Source of the DNA: a virus
Virus record (IMG/VR): IMGVR_UViG_3300046454_000233
Coordinates: 1 to 43,955 of that record
Length of the DNA: 43,955 nucleotides
Reading direction: 5' to 3' (one strand)
The position numbers and the translations under genes are program-made. Shown here piece by piece: positions 36,612-43,955 of this stretch; within the stretch, counting starts at the first letter, position 1, and every line of letters begins with the position of its first letter. The notes below the pieces were generated by a model that was given only the letters and a program-made list of their open reading frames with translations, made no database searches and was not told the origin of the DNA.

Positions 36612-38047
36612 TGATTGTGAACAACAATAATACAGACGACAACACGAATGGAAACGTGAACGGAACCGGAACGGTACTCGCGCCCATTGGCATAACTGCC
36701 GACGACCTACCGAAACCAGTTGACCGAACAACGCCGCAAATATTCATCGCGCCCGGCGAAATGTCGGATGCGTTATTGCCGAATAAGTTACGTTCGTACT
36801 ACAAAACTTATCGGCAAATGCGGACGGACCCAACGATTGCGTTCGCGCGTATGCTTACAGTTGCGCCGCTAACTATGGCGGGTTGGGTGTACAAAGACAA
36901 ACCCGGCGCACCCGACGGCGCAAAAGAATTTATTGAAGCGATGTTTGAACCGTTGCGCATGCGGCTAGTTAAAACCGCCGTTGAAGGTTATATCGACTTC
37001 GGTTGGTCGCCGTACGAAATGGTGAAAACCGTTGACGAATGGGGCTATATAACTATCAAGCGGTTCAAGCCATTGTTGCAACCGTACACTGATATACTTG
37101 TCGATAAAGATCATGGCGAGTATATCGGGTTGCGACAGCAAGGCGGGCGGACGATTGTTGACTTGTCGATTTACGATTCGTTGTGTATCTGTTGGGATAC
37201 AGAGGGAACGGATTACTACGGAACGCCGCTAATGGAGAACGCGCGCGGGCCATACAACGCTTGGAATTCTGTAGAAGCTTCTAGCGAACGCTACGATAAT
37301 AAAATCGCGGGTTCGCATTGGATAATACATTATCCGGTTGGTTCGTCGCCAATGAACGGCGTAGAAACGGATAACTATGAAATTGCAAAGATGCTAATCA
37401 ATGCGATGGAAGCGAGCGGAAAGGTTATCATTCCGCGCAAAGTCGAGCAATTCATCGACGATATGAACGCGCAGAAAGCAGAAGATGCATGGAAAATTGA
37501 ATTGCTTTCTGACAGTGGCTCGCCCGGCGCTCAGTTTATTAACCGTGCGAAGTATCTCGACGCGCTAAAGGTGCGAGCGTTTGGCATACCAGAGCGTGCG
37601 GTGCTTGAAGGGCAGTTTGGAACAAAAGCAGAATCAGAAGCACACGCGGATTTTGCGATTACTAACATTGAAATGCGGCATGGTTTGTTATGCCAACAGA
37701 TTTCGCAACACGCTGTTAATCTAATTCTCGATTTGAATTTTGGCGAAGATTACCGCGATACAGTTTGCATTGAAGCGAATCCGTTATCGGACGACAAAAT
37801 GGCATTCTTTCGGCAGCTATATATTGGTTGGACACACGACGCGCAAACCGCATACAACGAAATGTCAACAATTGATATGGTTGCGATGCGTGACCGGCTA
37901 GGGTTGCCGAAAATGGAACCGCAAATGTACCAACAGGCAGACGAACAACAATACCCGCAACAGGCAGAACCAAATTACGTTAACGAAATGGACCCGACGA
38001 ATACAGTCGGCAGTAATGGCAGTAACGGCAGTAACGCTAGTTATTAA
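36611..38047 (+). CDS. Portal protein, DUF935/Mu gp29-like
   Basis: 478 residues. DPTIAFARMLTVAPLTMAGW, VEGYIDFGWSPYEMVKTVDE and ESEAHADFAITNIEMRHGLL match the portal family that includes Mu gp29. It forms the dodecameric ring through which DNA enters. The N-terminus is Asn/Thr-rich and contains an exact repeat site (PIGITAD); the end is VGSNGSNGSNASY. Directly coupled to the terminase. Confidence 0.9.
   Translation: MIVNNNNTDDNTNGNVNGTGTVLAPIGITADDLPKPVDRTTPQIFIAPGEMSDALLPNKLRSYYKTYRQMRTDPTIAFARMLTVAPLTMAGWVYKDKPGAPDGAKEFIEAMFEPLRMRLVKTAVEGYIDFGWSPYEMVKTVDEWGYITIKRFKPLLQPYTDILVDKDHGEYIGLRQQGGRTIVDLSIYDSLCICWDTEGTDYYGTPLMENARGPYNAWNSVEASSERYDNKIAGSHWIIHYPVGSSPMNGVETDNYEIAKMLINAMEASGKVIIPRKVEQFIDDMNAQKAEDAWKIELLSDSGSPGAQFINRAKYLDALKVRAFGIPERAVLEGQFGTKAESEAHADFAITNIEMRHGLLCQQISQHAVNLILDLNFGEDYRDTVCIEANPLSDDKMAFFRQLYIGWTHDAQTAYNEMSTIDMVAMRDRLGLPKMEPQMYQQADEQQYPQQAEPNYVNEMDPTNTVGSNGSNGSNASY
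36687..36698 (+). repeat. Repeat site in portal gene
   Basis: Read as PIGITAD near the N-terminus. Confidence 0.95.
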
Positions 38048-38062
38048 ACAGGCAGGTCAACC

Positions 38063-39061
38063 GTGAGAATAAAATCGTCGTTAAAGCTTATCGTTGGAAT
38101 GTTGCACAACGTTGTTTTGCTACTTTGGTGGATTCTTATTTTCTTAGTAGCATTTTTGTTGTTAGGGATTTATTCCACAGTGTACGGACAACTACAGCGG
38201 GCGATTAACAGCGGCGTGTTGGTTGACCAGCACGAAGTACAGCGCCCGACGAAATTCTCAGCGGCAAGCGAACGGTATATCGGTTGGGGCAAAATCATTG
38301 CATTGCGCCCGGACTATTTCAAGCCAGAGTTAGGCCGAGTGCTAAGCGATATAGAATCGCAAATGCCAGCGAGTCACACGTATAAGAGTGATAATCTAAT
38401 TACGTGGTCGCATGAAACAACACACGGCATAAACTCACGCGCACGAATGTCGTTAGGTGCGAGCTACAATGCGTTCTATTGCTTGAACGGTAACATTGCA
38501 ATCTTCCGTACGCCGCGCATTCGCAAATCTCAAATCGCGGAATTTCTACCGCAAGATATTGCATCGTTAAAAGTCTATCGCTTGTACGTGACCGGACAAC
38601 GCGAGTGGGATGATGATGCAACGTACATATTCGACGAATGGGTTGCGCATATCAATGCCGTAGTTGCTTACAAAGAATTACGCAAAATTCGAGCTATGCC
38701 AACTAACGAAGGTGAGTTTGAAGCGCGAAATGCAATTGCGTTGATGGTATTCTCCGATGCGGTGTTAAAAGCAACGGTAAAATATGATCCGCAATTTGTT
38801 GACTTAGACGTTATGGCCGATTTTGTTGGGTTTAACATACAACGCACCATCGACGCGGCGGGGCCGTTACAGCCCGGCGTAATGGGCAGAGCATTAGAAA
38901 TAATCGCAACGCCAGATATTACAGTCGAGTGGCGTGAACCGCATGATTATATTTACGATGCGAAAATTTCACGTTGGGATAGGAAAGAAAAAACCATTGG
39001 CGACGAAAACCAGTATACACCCTATGACAATGGCATAGGTGCGGGCAGTTATGCCAATTAG
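38063..39061 (+). CDS. Membrane-anchored HExxH metalloprotease-like protein
   Basis: 332 residues from GTG 38063. One N-terminal membrane helix (VVLLLWWILIFLVAFLLLGI), then ITWSHETTHGINSRARM with a zinc motif HETTH (117-121) and a downstream acidic candidate ligand FDEWVAHINAV. Location after the portal is unusual: this slot often holds the capsid protease, which is not of this type. Possible roles are host-envelope entry or virion maturation. The stop is inside an exact repeat site (GSYAN). Confidence 0.62.
   Translation: MRIKSSLKLIVGMLHNVVLLLWWILIFLVAFLLLGIYSTVYGQLQRAINSGVLVDQHEVQRPTKFSAASERYIGWGKIIALRPDYFKPELGRVLSDIESQMPASHTYKSDNLITWSHETTHGINSRARMSLGASYNAFYCLNGNIAIFRTPRIRKSQIAEFLPQDIASLKVYRLYVTGQREWDDDATYIFDEWVAHINAVVAYKELRKIRAMPTNEGEFEARNAIALMVFSDAVLKATVKYDPQFVDLDVMADFVGFNIQRTIDAAGPLQPGVMGRALEIIATPDITVEWREPHDYIYDAKISRWDRKEKTIGDENQYTPYDNGIGAGSYAN
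39046..39057 (-). repeat. Repeat site at gene end
   Basis: Read as GSYAN, the last residues of the metalloprotease-like protein. Confidence 0.95.
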
Positions 39062-39127
39062 CAGTAGCAGTAGTGTCGTGTTTCGTACATTTCATTTCAG
39101 TTTCAGAAAGTGAGTGAGGGTAGACCC

Positions 39128-40105
39128 ATGAAAAAACTTGTTAGTTTGGGAGTTGGATTGATTGCGCTTGCGTTGCAAACGCAAACAGCAGAGGCGGGCC
39201 GATTTTTCCATCGTTGGAATTGCTGCAACAGCGGCGGTAACAGTGATTGTTGTGTAGTGAACGGCAATTGTTGCGTTGCGCCGAGTTACGCCGCGCGAAC
39301 AGTTTCACCATCGGACCACGTTGCGCCCGATATGTATCTTGCGCAGCGCGGGCGGCGCGGGCCGCGCGACGTAGGCGAGCCGGGACAACGACCACCCGTT
39401 ATTGATAACACATTGCCCGGTCAAGGAAACCGGCCAGATAACACGTTGCCAATCCCACGTCCGCCCGGACGACCGGATAATACGTTGCCCGGTATGCGCC
39501 CGATTATTGACAACAGTTTACCGCCAATCATTATTGGCCCGCCCGGAAAACCACCCGTGCGCCCGCCGTTGCCACCAATGATTGATAACACGTTACCGCC
39601 GATTGGTGGAAAACCGACGCATCCGATTTTTATACCCGTTCCACAACCGCCACACGTCGATAATTCACTTCCGCCGATTATTATTGAAGGTGTACCCGGT
39701 TGCCCGGATGTTAAACCGGAACATCCGATTGTAATCGTACCTGGACCCGGCGTGCCAGTGCGCCCGCCACACATTGATAACACTTTGCCCGGTCAAGGTA
39801 ATCGACCGGATAATTCACTACCGCAACCGCCGAATTATCCTGATAACACGTTGCCGGGAAATCAACCCGGTATTGATAATTCGTTGCCGGGATTGCCACC
39901 ACTAATTGACAATACGTTGCCAATACCGCCGTTGCCGGTTATTGATCGTGAGGCGTTAAAGGCAGCGGTCAAATTGGCGATTGTCGAATTGGTCAAGGAA
40001 TCCGTCAAAGACGATTTGAAGGATTACGTCAAAGACGTTGTTAGCGACGCGATCAAGGCGTGGATTGAAGATCATCCGCACGTTGAACCGCAAAAGAAAC
40101 GGTAA
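39128..40105 (+). CDS. Secreted PDNTLP-repeat protein
   Basis: 325 residues from ATG 39128. Signal peptide MKKLVSLGVGLIALALQ, cleavage likely after TAEA. A Cys patch (WNCCNSGG, SDCCVVNGNCC) follows, then about a dozen units of the type IDNTLPGQ/PDNTLP/IDNSLPP, and a charged amphipathic end (VKESVKDDLKDYVKDVVSDA). The repeats match those at 2-514. HPDNTLP-type repeats occur in phage proteins of unknown function (from memory). Likely a host-envelope or virion-surface protein. Confidence 0.7.
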   Translation: MKKLVSLGVGLIALALQTQTAEAGRFFHRWNCCNSGGNSDCCVVNGNCCVAPSYAARTVSPSDHVAPDMYLAQRGRRGPRDVGEPGQRPPVIDNTLPGQGNRPDNTLPIPRPPGRPDNTLPGMRPIIDNSLPPIIIGPPGKPPVRPPLPPMIDNTLPPIGGKPTHPIFIPVPQPPHVDNSLPPIIIEGVPGCPDVKPEHPIVIVPGPGVPVRPPHIDNTLPGQGNRPDNSLPQPPNYPDNTLPGNQPGIDNSLPGLPPLIDNTLPIPPLPVIDREALKAAVKLAIVELVKESVKDDLKDYVKDVVSDAIKAWIEDHPHVEPQKKR

Positions 40106-40120
40106 TAACGAAGTGACGCT

Positions 40121-40537
40121 ATGGCGCGGCTAAGCTGGAATGTACTTTTGGTTGTAACGGGCATAGTGATATGCAGCAGAACCGTAACAGCGCAAATGTT
40201 TCGACAACAACCGCCAATGTTTTCGGGACGAGCAATGCGGCAACCAGAGTACATTCCAGCGCCCGCGCAAGCGTATCCGCCAGTTATGCCAACATATCCG
40301 CCGGCGCGTGAGGGAATTCCGCAGAGTACAGCAGCGATGGAAGCGGCAATAGTACAGAATCAGCAGTTTTTACGCGAGAACGTTTTGTTACAACAGCAAA
40401 TCGCGTCAATGCAACAAGCGCAATTCATGCAACTAGACGCATACAATCAACGCGCGAATTATTTTGCGCAACAAATGATACGAAACGAGCAAGGTGGACG
40501 ACGCGGAGGATTTTTTAGCAGACTTTTCGGAAGGTAG
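40121..40537 (+). CDS. Small exported Gln-rich protein
   Basis: 138 residues with a signal peptide (WNVLLVVTGIVICSRTVTAQ), a Pro-rich linker, a Gln-rich helix (NVLLQQQIASMQQAQFMQLD) and a Gly/Arg/Phe end GGRRGGFFSRLFGR. An exact repeat site encodes PVMPTYP. Not recognised; forms an exported trio with its neighbours. Confidence 0.58.
   Translation: MARLSWNVLLVVTGIVICSRTVTAQMFRQQPPMFSGRAMRQPEYIPAPAQAYPPVMPTYPPAREGIPQSTAAMEAAIVQNQQFLRENVLLQQQIASMQQAQFMQLDAYNQRANYFAQQMIRNEQGGRRGGFFSRLFGR
40281..40292 (-). repeat. Repeat site in gene
   Basis: Read as PVMPT. Confidence 0.95.
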
Positions 40538-40544
40538 GTGCGAA

Positions 40545-41312
40545 ATGTTGAAACATATTTTTGCGTTTGCTGAGTTAGCAATCGTGATTAGTTTTGGCAT
40601 AATTGGTTGTCAGCCAAAAAACGCCGAAGCACAATACGGTTTTGAAGGACTTGGACCGTTGCCATACGCTCAAAACCCATTAGCAGTTGATTCAGCAGCA
40701 GATTTTGCAACCTCCGGCGCTGATTACGCTCGCGCTGAAAAACTTGCGGGTGCGCTCGCGTTTCGCAAACGTCAAGCAATGGCAGCAGCAATCGACGCAA
40801 AAGAAATGGAGCGCAATAATATCTTGCTGCGCCGCTATATGTGCGAACGTTTTTGCGGGCCGTTATCTCCGTTGGCATACGATAGCGGTGTTTGTCCGCC
40901 CGATGTTGGTACGCAATACAGCGTACCACAAATTCCGTATGCGCCGCCGATTCGTCGCCCGATAAATCCGTATCTTGGACGCCGCGAAGCATTCCGGGAA
41001 GGTGAATTAGCCGGAATTTCCGAAGGTGAAGCAATCGCGTACGAAGGTGGTGGTATTCCGGCGTGCGTTGCAACAGGAACATGCGGAGTACCGCCCGGCG
41101 CGTATGGTGGTTATGGTGCTGGCTATAGTAGGTTCGGTGTAGGCGCAAATTTTGGTGTTGGCGTTGGCGCAGGAGTATATCGCGCAGCGCCGCGTGCGCC
41201 GCGAGTACCGATAACAGCAGCGGGCGTGCGCCCATACGAAGCAGCAGCAAATGGCGTGCGTCCGTATGCGTTGCCATTTCGTAGACGTGTCGCGGAGTCG
41301 ATTCGTTACTAA
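40545..41312 (+). CDS. Exported Gly/Ala-rich protein, possible lipoprotein
   Basis: 255 residues from ATG 40545 (GGAAGGTAGG upstream). The N-terminus MLKHIFAFAELAIVISFG leads to IIGC, which fits a lipobox; alternatively cleavage occurs after NAEA. The C-terminal third is Gly-rich (YGGYGAGYSRFGVGANFGVG) with a twofold GVRPY repeat. A one-mismatch repeat copy encodes FGIIGC (40594-40605). A terminator follows. Not recognised. Confidence 0.6.
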   Translation: MLKHIFAFAELAIVISFGIIGCQPKNAEAQYGFEGLGPLPYAQNPLAVDSAADFATSGADYARAEKLAGALAFRKRQAMAAAIDAKEMERNNILLRRYMCERFCGPLSPLAYDSGVCPPDVGTQYSVPQIPYAPPIRRPINPYLGRREAFREGELAGISEGEAIAYEGGGIPACVATGTCGVPPGAYGGYGAGYSRFGVGANFGVGVGAGVYRAAPRAPRVPITAAGVRPYEAAANGVRPYALPFRRRVAESIRY

Positions 41313-41354
41313 GCTTACAATTCGCTCATGGGTCAGCCCGATTCGGGCGCGTAG

Positions 41355-41399
41355 GCCGCACGTCTAAGTTTCCGCCTGTTGCTTAGCGTGCGGCTTTTT
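41355..41399 (+). terminator. Rho-independent terminator
   Basis: GCCGCACG (41355-41362) pairs with CGTGCGGC (41387-41394); inside, CTAAG (41364-41368) pairs with CTTAG (41382-41386); TTTTT follows at once. The best terminator in the window. It ends the unit containing terminase, portal and the exported proteins. An exact repeat site begins at the next base. Confidence 0.9.
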
Positions 41400-41411
41400 C
41401 AGTTATGCCAA
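41400..41411 (-). repeat. Repeat site after terminator
   Basis: Starts at the base following the terminator T-run; last exact copy in the window. Confidence 0.95.
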
Positions 41412-41427
41412 CGTAAGGTACATAGAA

Positions 41428-42882
41428 ATGGTTGTACTCAAACCGCGCCCGGTTGCTAGTGGTACTCCAACGTTACCGCCAACGTTGGAGTATAAAACCA
41501 ACAAAGGCGTTGCAAATGGTTACGCTGGTTTGGATGGTACTGCGCACATTGATCCAGCGTTATTGCCAGCGATAACACTTCCGTCAACAGTTGAGTACAC
41601 AACAAATAAAGATATTGCAAATGGCTACGCTGGTTTGGATGGTACTGCGCACATAGCTTCGGCATTGTTACCGTCAACGGTTGAGTTAACAACACACAAA
41701 AACGTTGCGAATGGTTATCCGGGGTTAGATGGGTCCGGTAACATGATTGGCACGTTAATCGTGCGATATGATCTTGCGGGCAATATCAATTTAATTCCAC
41801 TTGAAGCGGGTGAGTTAGCGATTACGTCAGATACAAACGAAATTCGTATTGGTAATAACGTTGCGCTTGGTGGAATATCTTTCAATCCGTTAGGCTCGCA
41901 ACAGTGTATTGTGTTATCAGCTTCGGGAACACCCGCACAAAATGGTTTGGCGTTATTAAATACTTATGCGTCTGCAAAAATACGAACGCCAAATGGCGCA
42001 GCAATCGGGCCAAATAATCGCATTACAATATTAGTATTTCCTGGCCGATATGATCTTAGTAATGTTGGTGGTGCGGGTGCTAGTTTGGTACTTGATACGT
42101 CATATATTAATCTTGTCGGAATTGGTGGTTCGGCAAATACTCGTATTATTACAGATTCATTAACAAGCGGTGGTACACGATCTACAATACATATTACTGC
42201 AAACAATATTAGCATCCAAGGATTTGAATTAGTGTCGGGCGTAGGTACAATGATGCAAATCTCAGTACCAATGACCGGCGCAATACATAACGATTTGTTG
42301 TTCACAACACTTACTCCGAATCCTGGCAATTTTGCTTGTGCATTTGATTCTACTGTTCATCATTTGTCGGGATATTATAAAAACATAAAAGGAAACATTG
42401 GAAATTTGTATGGTGGCGGCGCAGGGCTTGCAACAGCGGCGGGTGGAACAGGTGTTGACGCGATTTTTGAAGATTGCGCGGCAACACATAAATCGTTTGG
42501 TAGTTCCGACAGTGATAAATCGCAATTAGTTGGGCTTGGCCGATGGTCACGTGTTCATATTGGGCCACAAACAGGCGCTGCTTTTGGTGGTGGTATTTAC
42601 ATGGAAAATTGTGCGCTCATTGAAGATTCGTATATGTACGATAATTTTTCAGGCGGCGATGTTGGTTGGGAATGTGCGTTGTCGATGGGGACAAATGGTA
42701 AATTATTTTATAGTACGATTATTCGACCGGATGGCGGGCACGCGCTTGGAGTAGCGGACGACGCAACAGCGGCAACAGCAAGGTTCGCGCATAATTGTCT
42801 TTCAACACCTGCCCAAAATAGTTTGCTAACTAATGCACTTGGAACGCTTGCGGCATCTTTCAACGTAATTGGCATAACATAA
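41428..42882 (+). CDS. Tail fibre/spike with N-terminal repeats and beta-helix-like body
   Basis: 484 residues. The N-terminus has three tandem units of about 35 residues (EYTTNKDIANGYAGLDGTAH, with ALLP linkers), as in receptor-binding fibres. The body has short repeated strands and many Gly, Asn and Ile (YINLVGIGGSANTRIITDSL, IHITANNISIQGFELVSG), as expected of a parallel beta-helix (pectate-lyase-like) depolymerase or spike. No catalytic residues could be assigned. Starts 28 bases after a terminator, so a promoter must lie very near or read-through occurs. Confidence 0.68.
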   Translation: MVVLKPRPVASGTPTLPPTLEYKTNKGVANGYAGLDGTAHIDPALLPAITLPSTVEYTTNKDIANGYAGLDGTAHIASALLPSTVELTTHKNVANGYPGLDGSGNMIGTLIVRYDLAGNINLIPLEAGELAITSDTNEIRIGNNVALGGISFNPLGSQQCIVLSASGTPAQNGLALLNTYASAKIRTPNGAAIGPNNRITILVFPGRYDLSNVGGAGASLVLDTSYINLVGIGGSANTRIITDSLTSGGTRSTIHITANNISIQGFELVSGVGTMMQISVPMTGAIHNDLLFTTLTPNPGNFACAFDSTVHHLSGYYKNIKGNIGNLYGGGAGLATAAGGTGVDAIFEDCAATHKSFGSSDSDKSQLVGLGRWSRVHIGPQTGAAFGGGIYMENCALIEDSYMYDNFSGGDVGWECALSMGTNGKLFYSTIIRPDGGHALGVADDATAATARFAHNCLSTPAQNSLLTNALGTLAASFNVIGIT

Positions 42883-42883
42883 A

Positions 42884-43955
42884 ATGAAGTTTAACGCATC
42901 ACACGGCGGCGCATTTCATTGCATCGGGCCAGTGTTGGCCGATGAGAATTTTGATGTTATCGCTGTACAATATGATGATGTTATTACGCCCGGTACAATA
43001 ACACGTAACACACGCAAAGATGCTGTTTGGGACGATACAGTAGGTGCAACAGTAAATCGTACTGCGCAGTTAACAGGTGCATTACATTATCAATCGCTTG
43101 ATCCAAGTATCGCCATAATGAATGACGATATTGTTCAATATGTTTCAGACGGTGTTGCTCGCATAAATTGCTATGGCAACCAAAATGCAAAACGAATTAA
43201 CGTTCAGTGTTCGCACCTTGTAGGCGCTAGTTCTACTGATTTTGTTTCGTGGGTTCCAGGTTCATTAGCTGCATATTTTTACAATCAAAGTATATTATGG
43301 GCGGGGCGGCACAATCCAGCAGTAGACATAGCACCATTTTCAACAGCAGATCATACAAATGCAATTTATGTACGGCGTGCAAGCGTATGGACGGAAGGTA
43401 CAGATATTTCTTGTATCAGTCCGTGGAATTCAAATTCCGCACAAAAACGAGCGGGTACGTTAATCACGCCGCGACATTTCATAGGTAACGTGCATTATGA
43501 GATTACACCGGGGCAGACAATTCGTTTTGTTGCAATGGACAATACGGTAGTTGATCGAGTTGTTACAAGTAACTATCGAGTACCGGACCCGTATTTTGAT
43601 GCTTCGGTTGTTGCTGGTCAGTGGCCGTGGGGAACAGACATTTGTATCGGAACACTTAATGCCGATGTTCCGGCTAGTATCAAACCAGCAAGAATGTTTC
43701 CAACAACATTCAAGCAATATTTGCCAAGTGTTTATCGGTTAACAGAAGCAGATTTGGCTACTGGTGCGCCGTATTACATTCCATTGCCATCGTTTTCACG
43801 ACAACAGGAGTTGTACTTACTTGAACTAGATCAACAAGTTTGGGGATGCGCAAATTCGGTTCAAGGACCAAAGTATGAAACAGGTACTAATGGAATTCGG
43901 TCAAATATTCCATTATTAGCGTCATATACGGGTGGCGGTTGGCGAAGTGGTGATA
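42884..43955 (+). CDS. Trypsin-like protease-fold protein, 3' truncated
   Basis: Open from ATG 42884 (one base after the previous stop) to the window end, 357 residues visible. AGTLITPRHFIGNVHYEI resembles the GTLIxPxxxLTAxHC strand of trypsin-like proteases with its catalytic His, and TDICIGTLNADVPASIKP the D-I-x-x-x-x-L segment with Asp. The Ser motif (GDSG) would lie beyond the window. The N-terminal 150 residues are a separate beta-rich domain. Could be a tail-fibre-associated protease; uncertain. Confidence 0.5.
   Translation, partial: MKFNASHGGAFHCIGPVLADENFDVIAVQYDDVITPGTITRNTRKDAVWDDTVGATVNRTAQLTGALHYQSLDPSIAIMNDDIVQYVSDGVARINCYGNQNAKRINVQCSHLVGASSTDFVSWVPGSLAAYFYNQSILWAGRHNPAVDIAPFSTADHTNAIYVRRASVWTEGTDISCISPWNSNSAQKRAGTLITPRHFIGNVHYEITPGQTIRFVAMDNTVVDRVVTSNYRVPDPYFDASVVAGQWPWGTDICIGTLNADVPASIKPARMFPTTFKQYLPSVYRLTEADLATGAPYYIPLPSFSRQQELYLLELDQQVWGCANSVQGPKYETGTNGIRSNIPLLASYTGGGWRSGD

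Larger units (their letters stand above)
517..41411. repeat. Dispersed 12/13-bp repeat family RTTGGCATAACTG (overview)
   Basis: 31 exact copies of TTGGCATAACTG, listed one by one below; the base before the core is a purine in 29 of 31. One-mismatch copies: 983-994(-), 13471-13482(-), 16351-16362(+), 18297-18308(+), 29273-29284(+), 30866-30877(+), 31290-31301(+), 31331-31342(-), 32442-32453(+), 33997-34008(+), 40594-40605(+). Nine exact copies are intergenic, three cover start codons, nineteen lie in genes. Confidence 0.95.

Noticed and set aside
517-41411. Dispersed word as a sigma54 or sigma70 promoter
   Set aside because: TTGGCA resembles a -35 or -24 box, but no consistent -10 or -12 element follows at fixed distance, and copies lie in both orientations inside genes.
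1-43955. Window as a complete circular genome with ends joining exactly
   Set aside because: The frame of the truncated 42884 gene across the junction does not match the PDNTLP frame at base 2, so sequence is missing.
1-43955. Genes on the minus strand
   Set aside because: All long minus-strand frames lie opposite strong + genes, lack recognisable motifs and ribosome sites, and mirror the codon bias of the + gene.
1-43955. CRISPR array made of the 12-bp word
   Set aside because: Copies are irregularly spaced over tens of kilobases and in both orientations, with no spacers of constant size.

Overview
This window is 44 kb of a tailed double-stranded DNA bacteriophage (siphovirus-type), read by its gene content: lambda-E-type major capsid protein, tail-tube, frameshifted tail chaperone, tape measure, large terminase and portal, with its own replication module. 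Every convincing gene is on the + strand and most neighbours touch or overlap by 1 to 8 bases. No integrase, CI-like repressor, tRNA, CRISPR array or clear endolysin was found. A planctomycete-like host is suggested, not proven, by many small Cys-rich/zinc-ribbon proteins, a PEP-CTERM-like tail, a CxHRGE cysteine protein and a phage-borne CsrA.

Layout. (1) 1-11.07 kb: end of a PDNTLP-repeat protein, decoration protein, capsid, terminator, head-tail completion, tail terminator, tail tube, tail chaperones with a -1 frameshift, tape measure and large tail proteins. (2) 11.08-20.5 kb: a consensus sigma70 promoter, SNF2-type helicase, unknown proteins, a 965-residue CHC2/TOPRIM primase fused to an MCM-like AAA+ helicase, and a family A DNA polymerase. 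(3) 20.5-31.4 kb: small early proteins with A-rich leaders, a second consensus promoter, a two-copy structured RNA, SprT-like protease, GHKL-like ATPase, ATP-dependent DNA ligase, D12 adenine methyltransferase, PEP-CTERM-like protein, HTH/zinc protein and VRR-NUC-like nuclease. (4) 31.43-32.08 kb: a compositionally different, largely non-coding block with a third strong promoter. (5) 32.1-35.3 kb: sigma-70-like factor, CsrA, small membrane proteins and a Tad1/Acb2-like anti-defence protein. (6) 35.3-43.96 kb: terminase, portal, membrane metalloprotease, secreted PDNTLP-repeat protein and other exported proteins, terminator, tail spike and a truncated protease-like gene. The order terminase, portal ... 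capsid, tail, replication fits a circular map opened between the window's end and its start, with some sequence missing.

The most striking feature is a 13-bp asymmetric word, RTTGGCATAACTG. Its 12-bp core occurs 31 times exactly (18 in +, 13 in - orientation), plus 11 one-mismatch copies, where about 0.005 would be expected by chance. It lies in intergenic gaps, over start and stop codons, and inside genes in all six reading frames, so selection acts on the DNA (or RNA), not on a peptide. I do not know a described system with this word. A second notable element is an RNA present twice (21874-21969 and 22490-22568), with identical conserved blocks around a helix whose sequence differs completely yet still pairs; its layout resembles a type II hammerhead without the canonical core strand.
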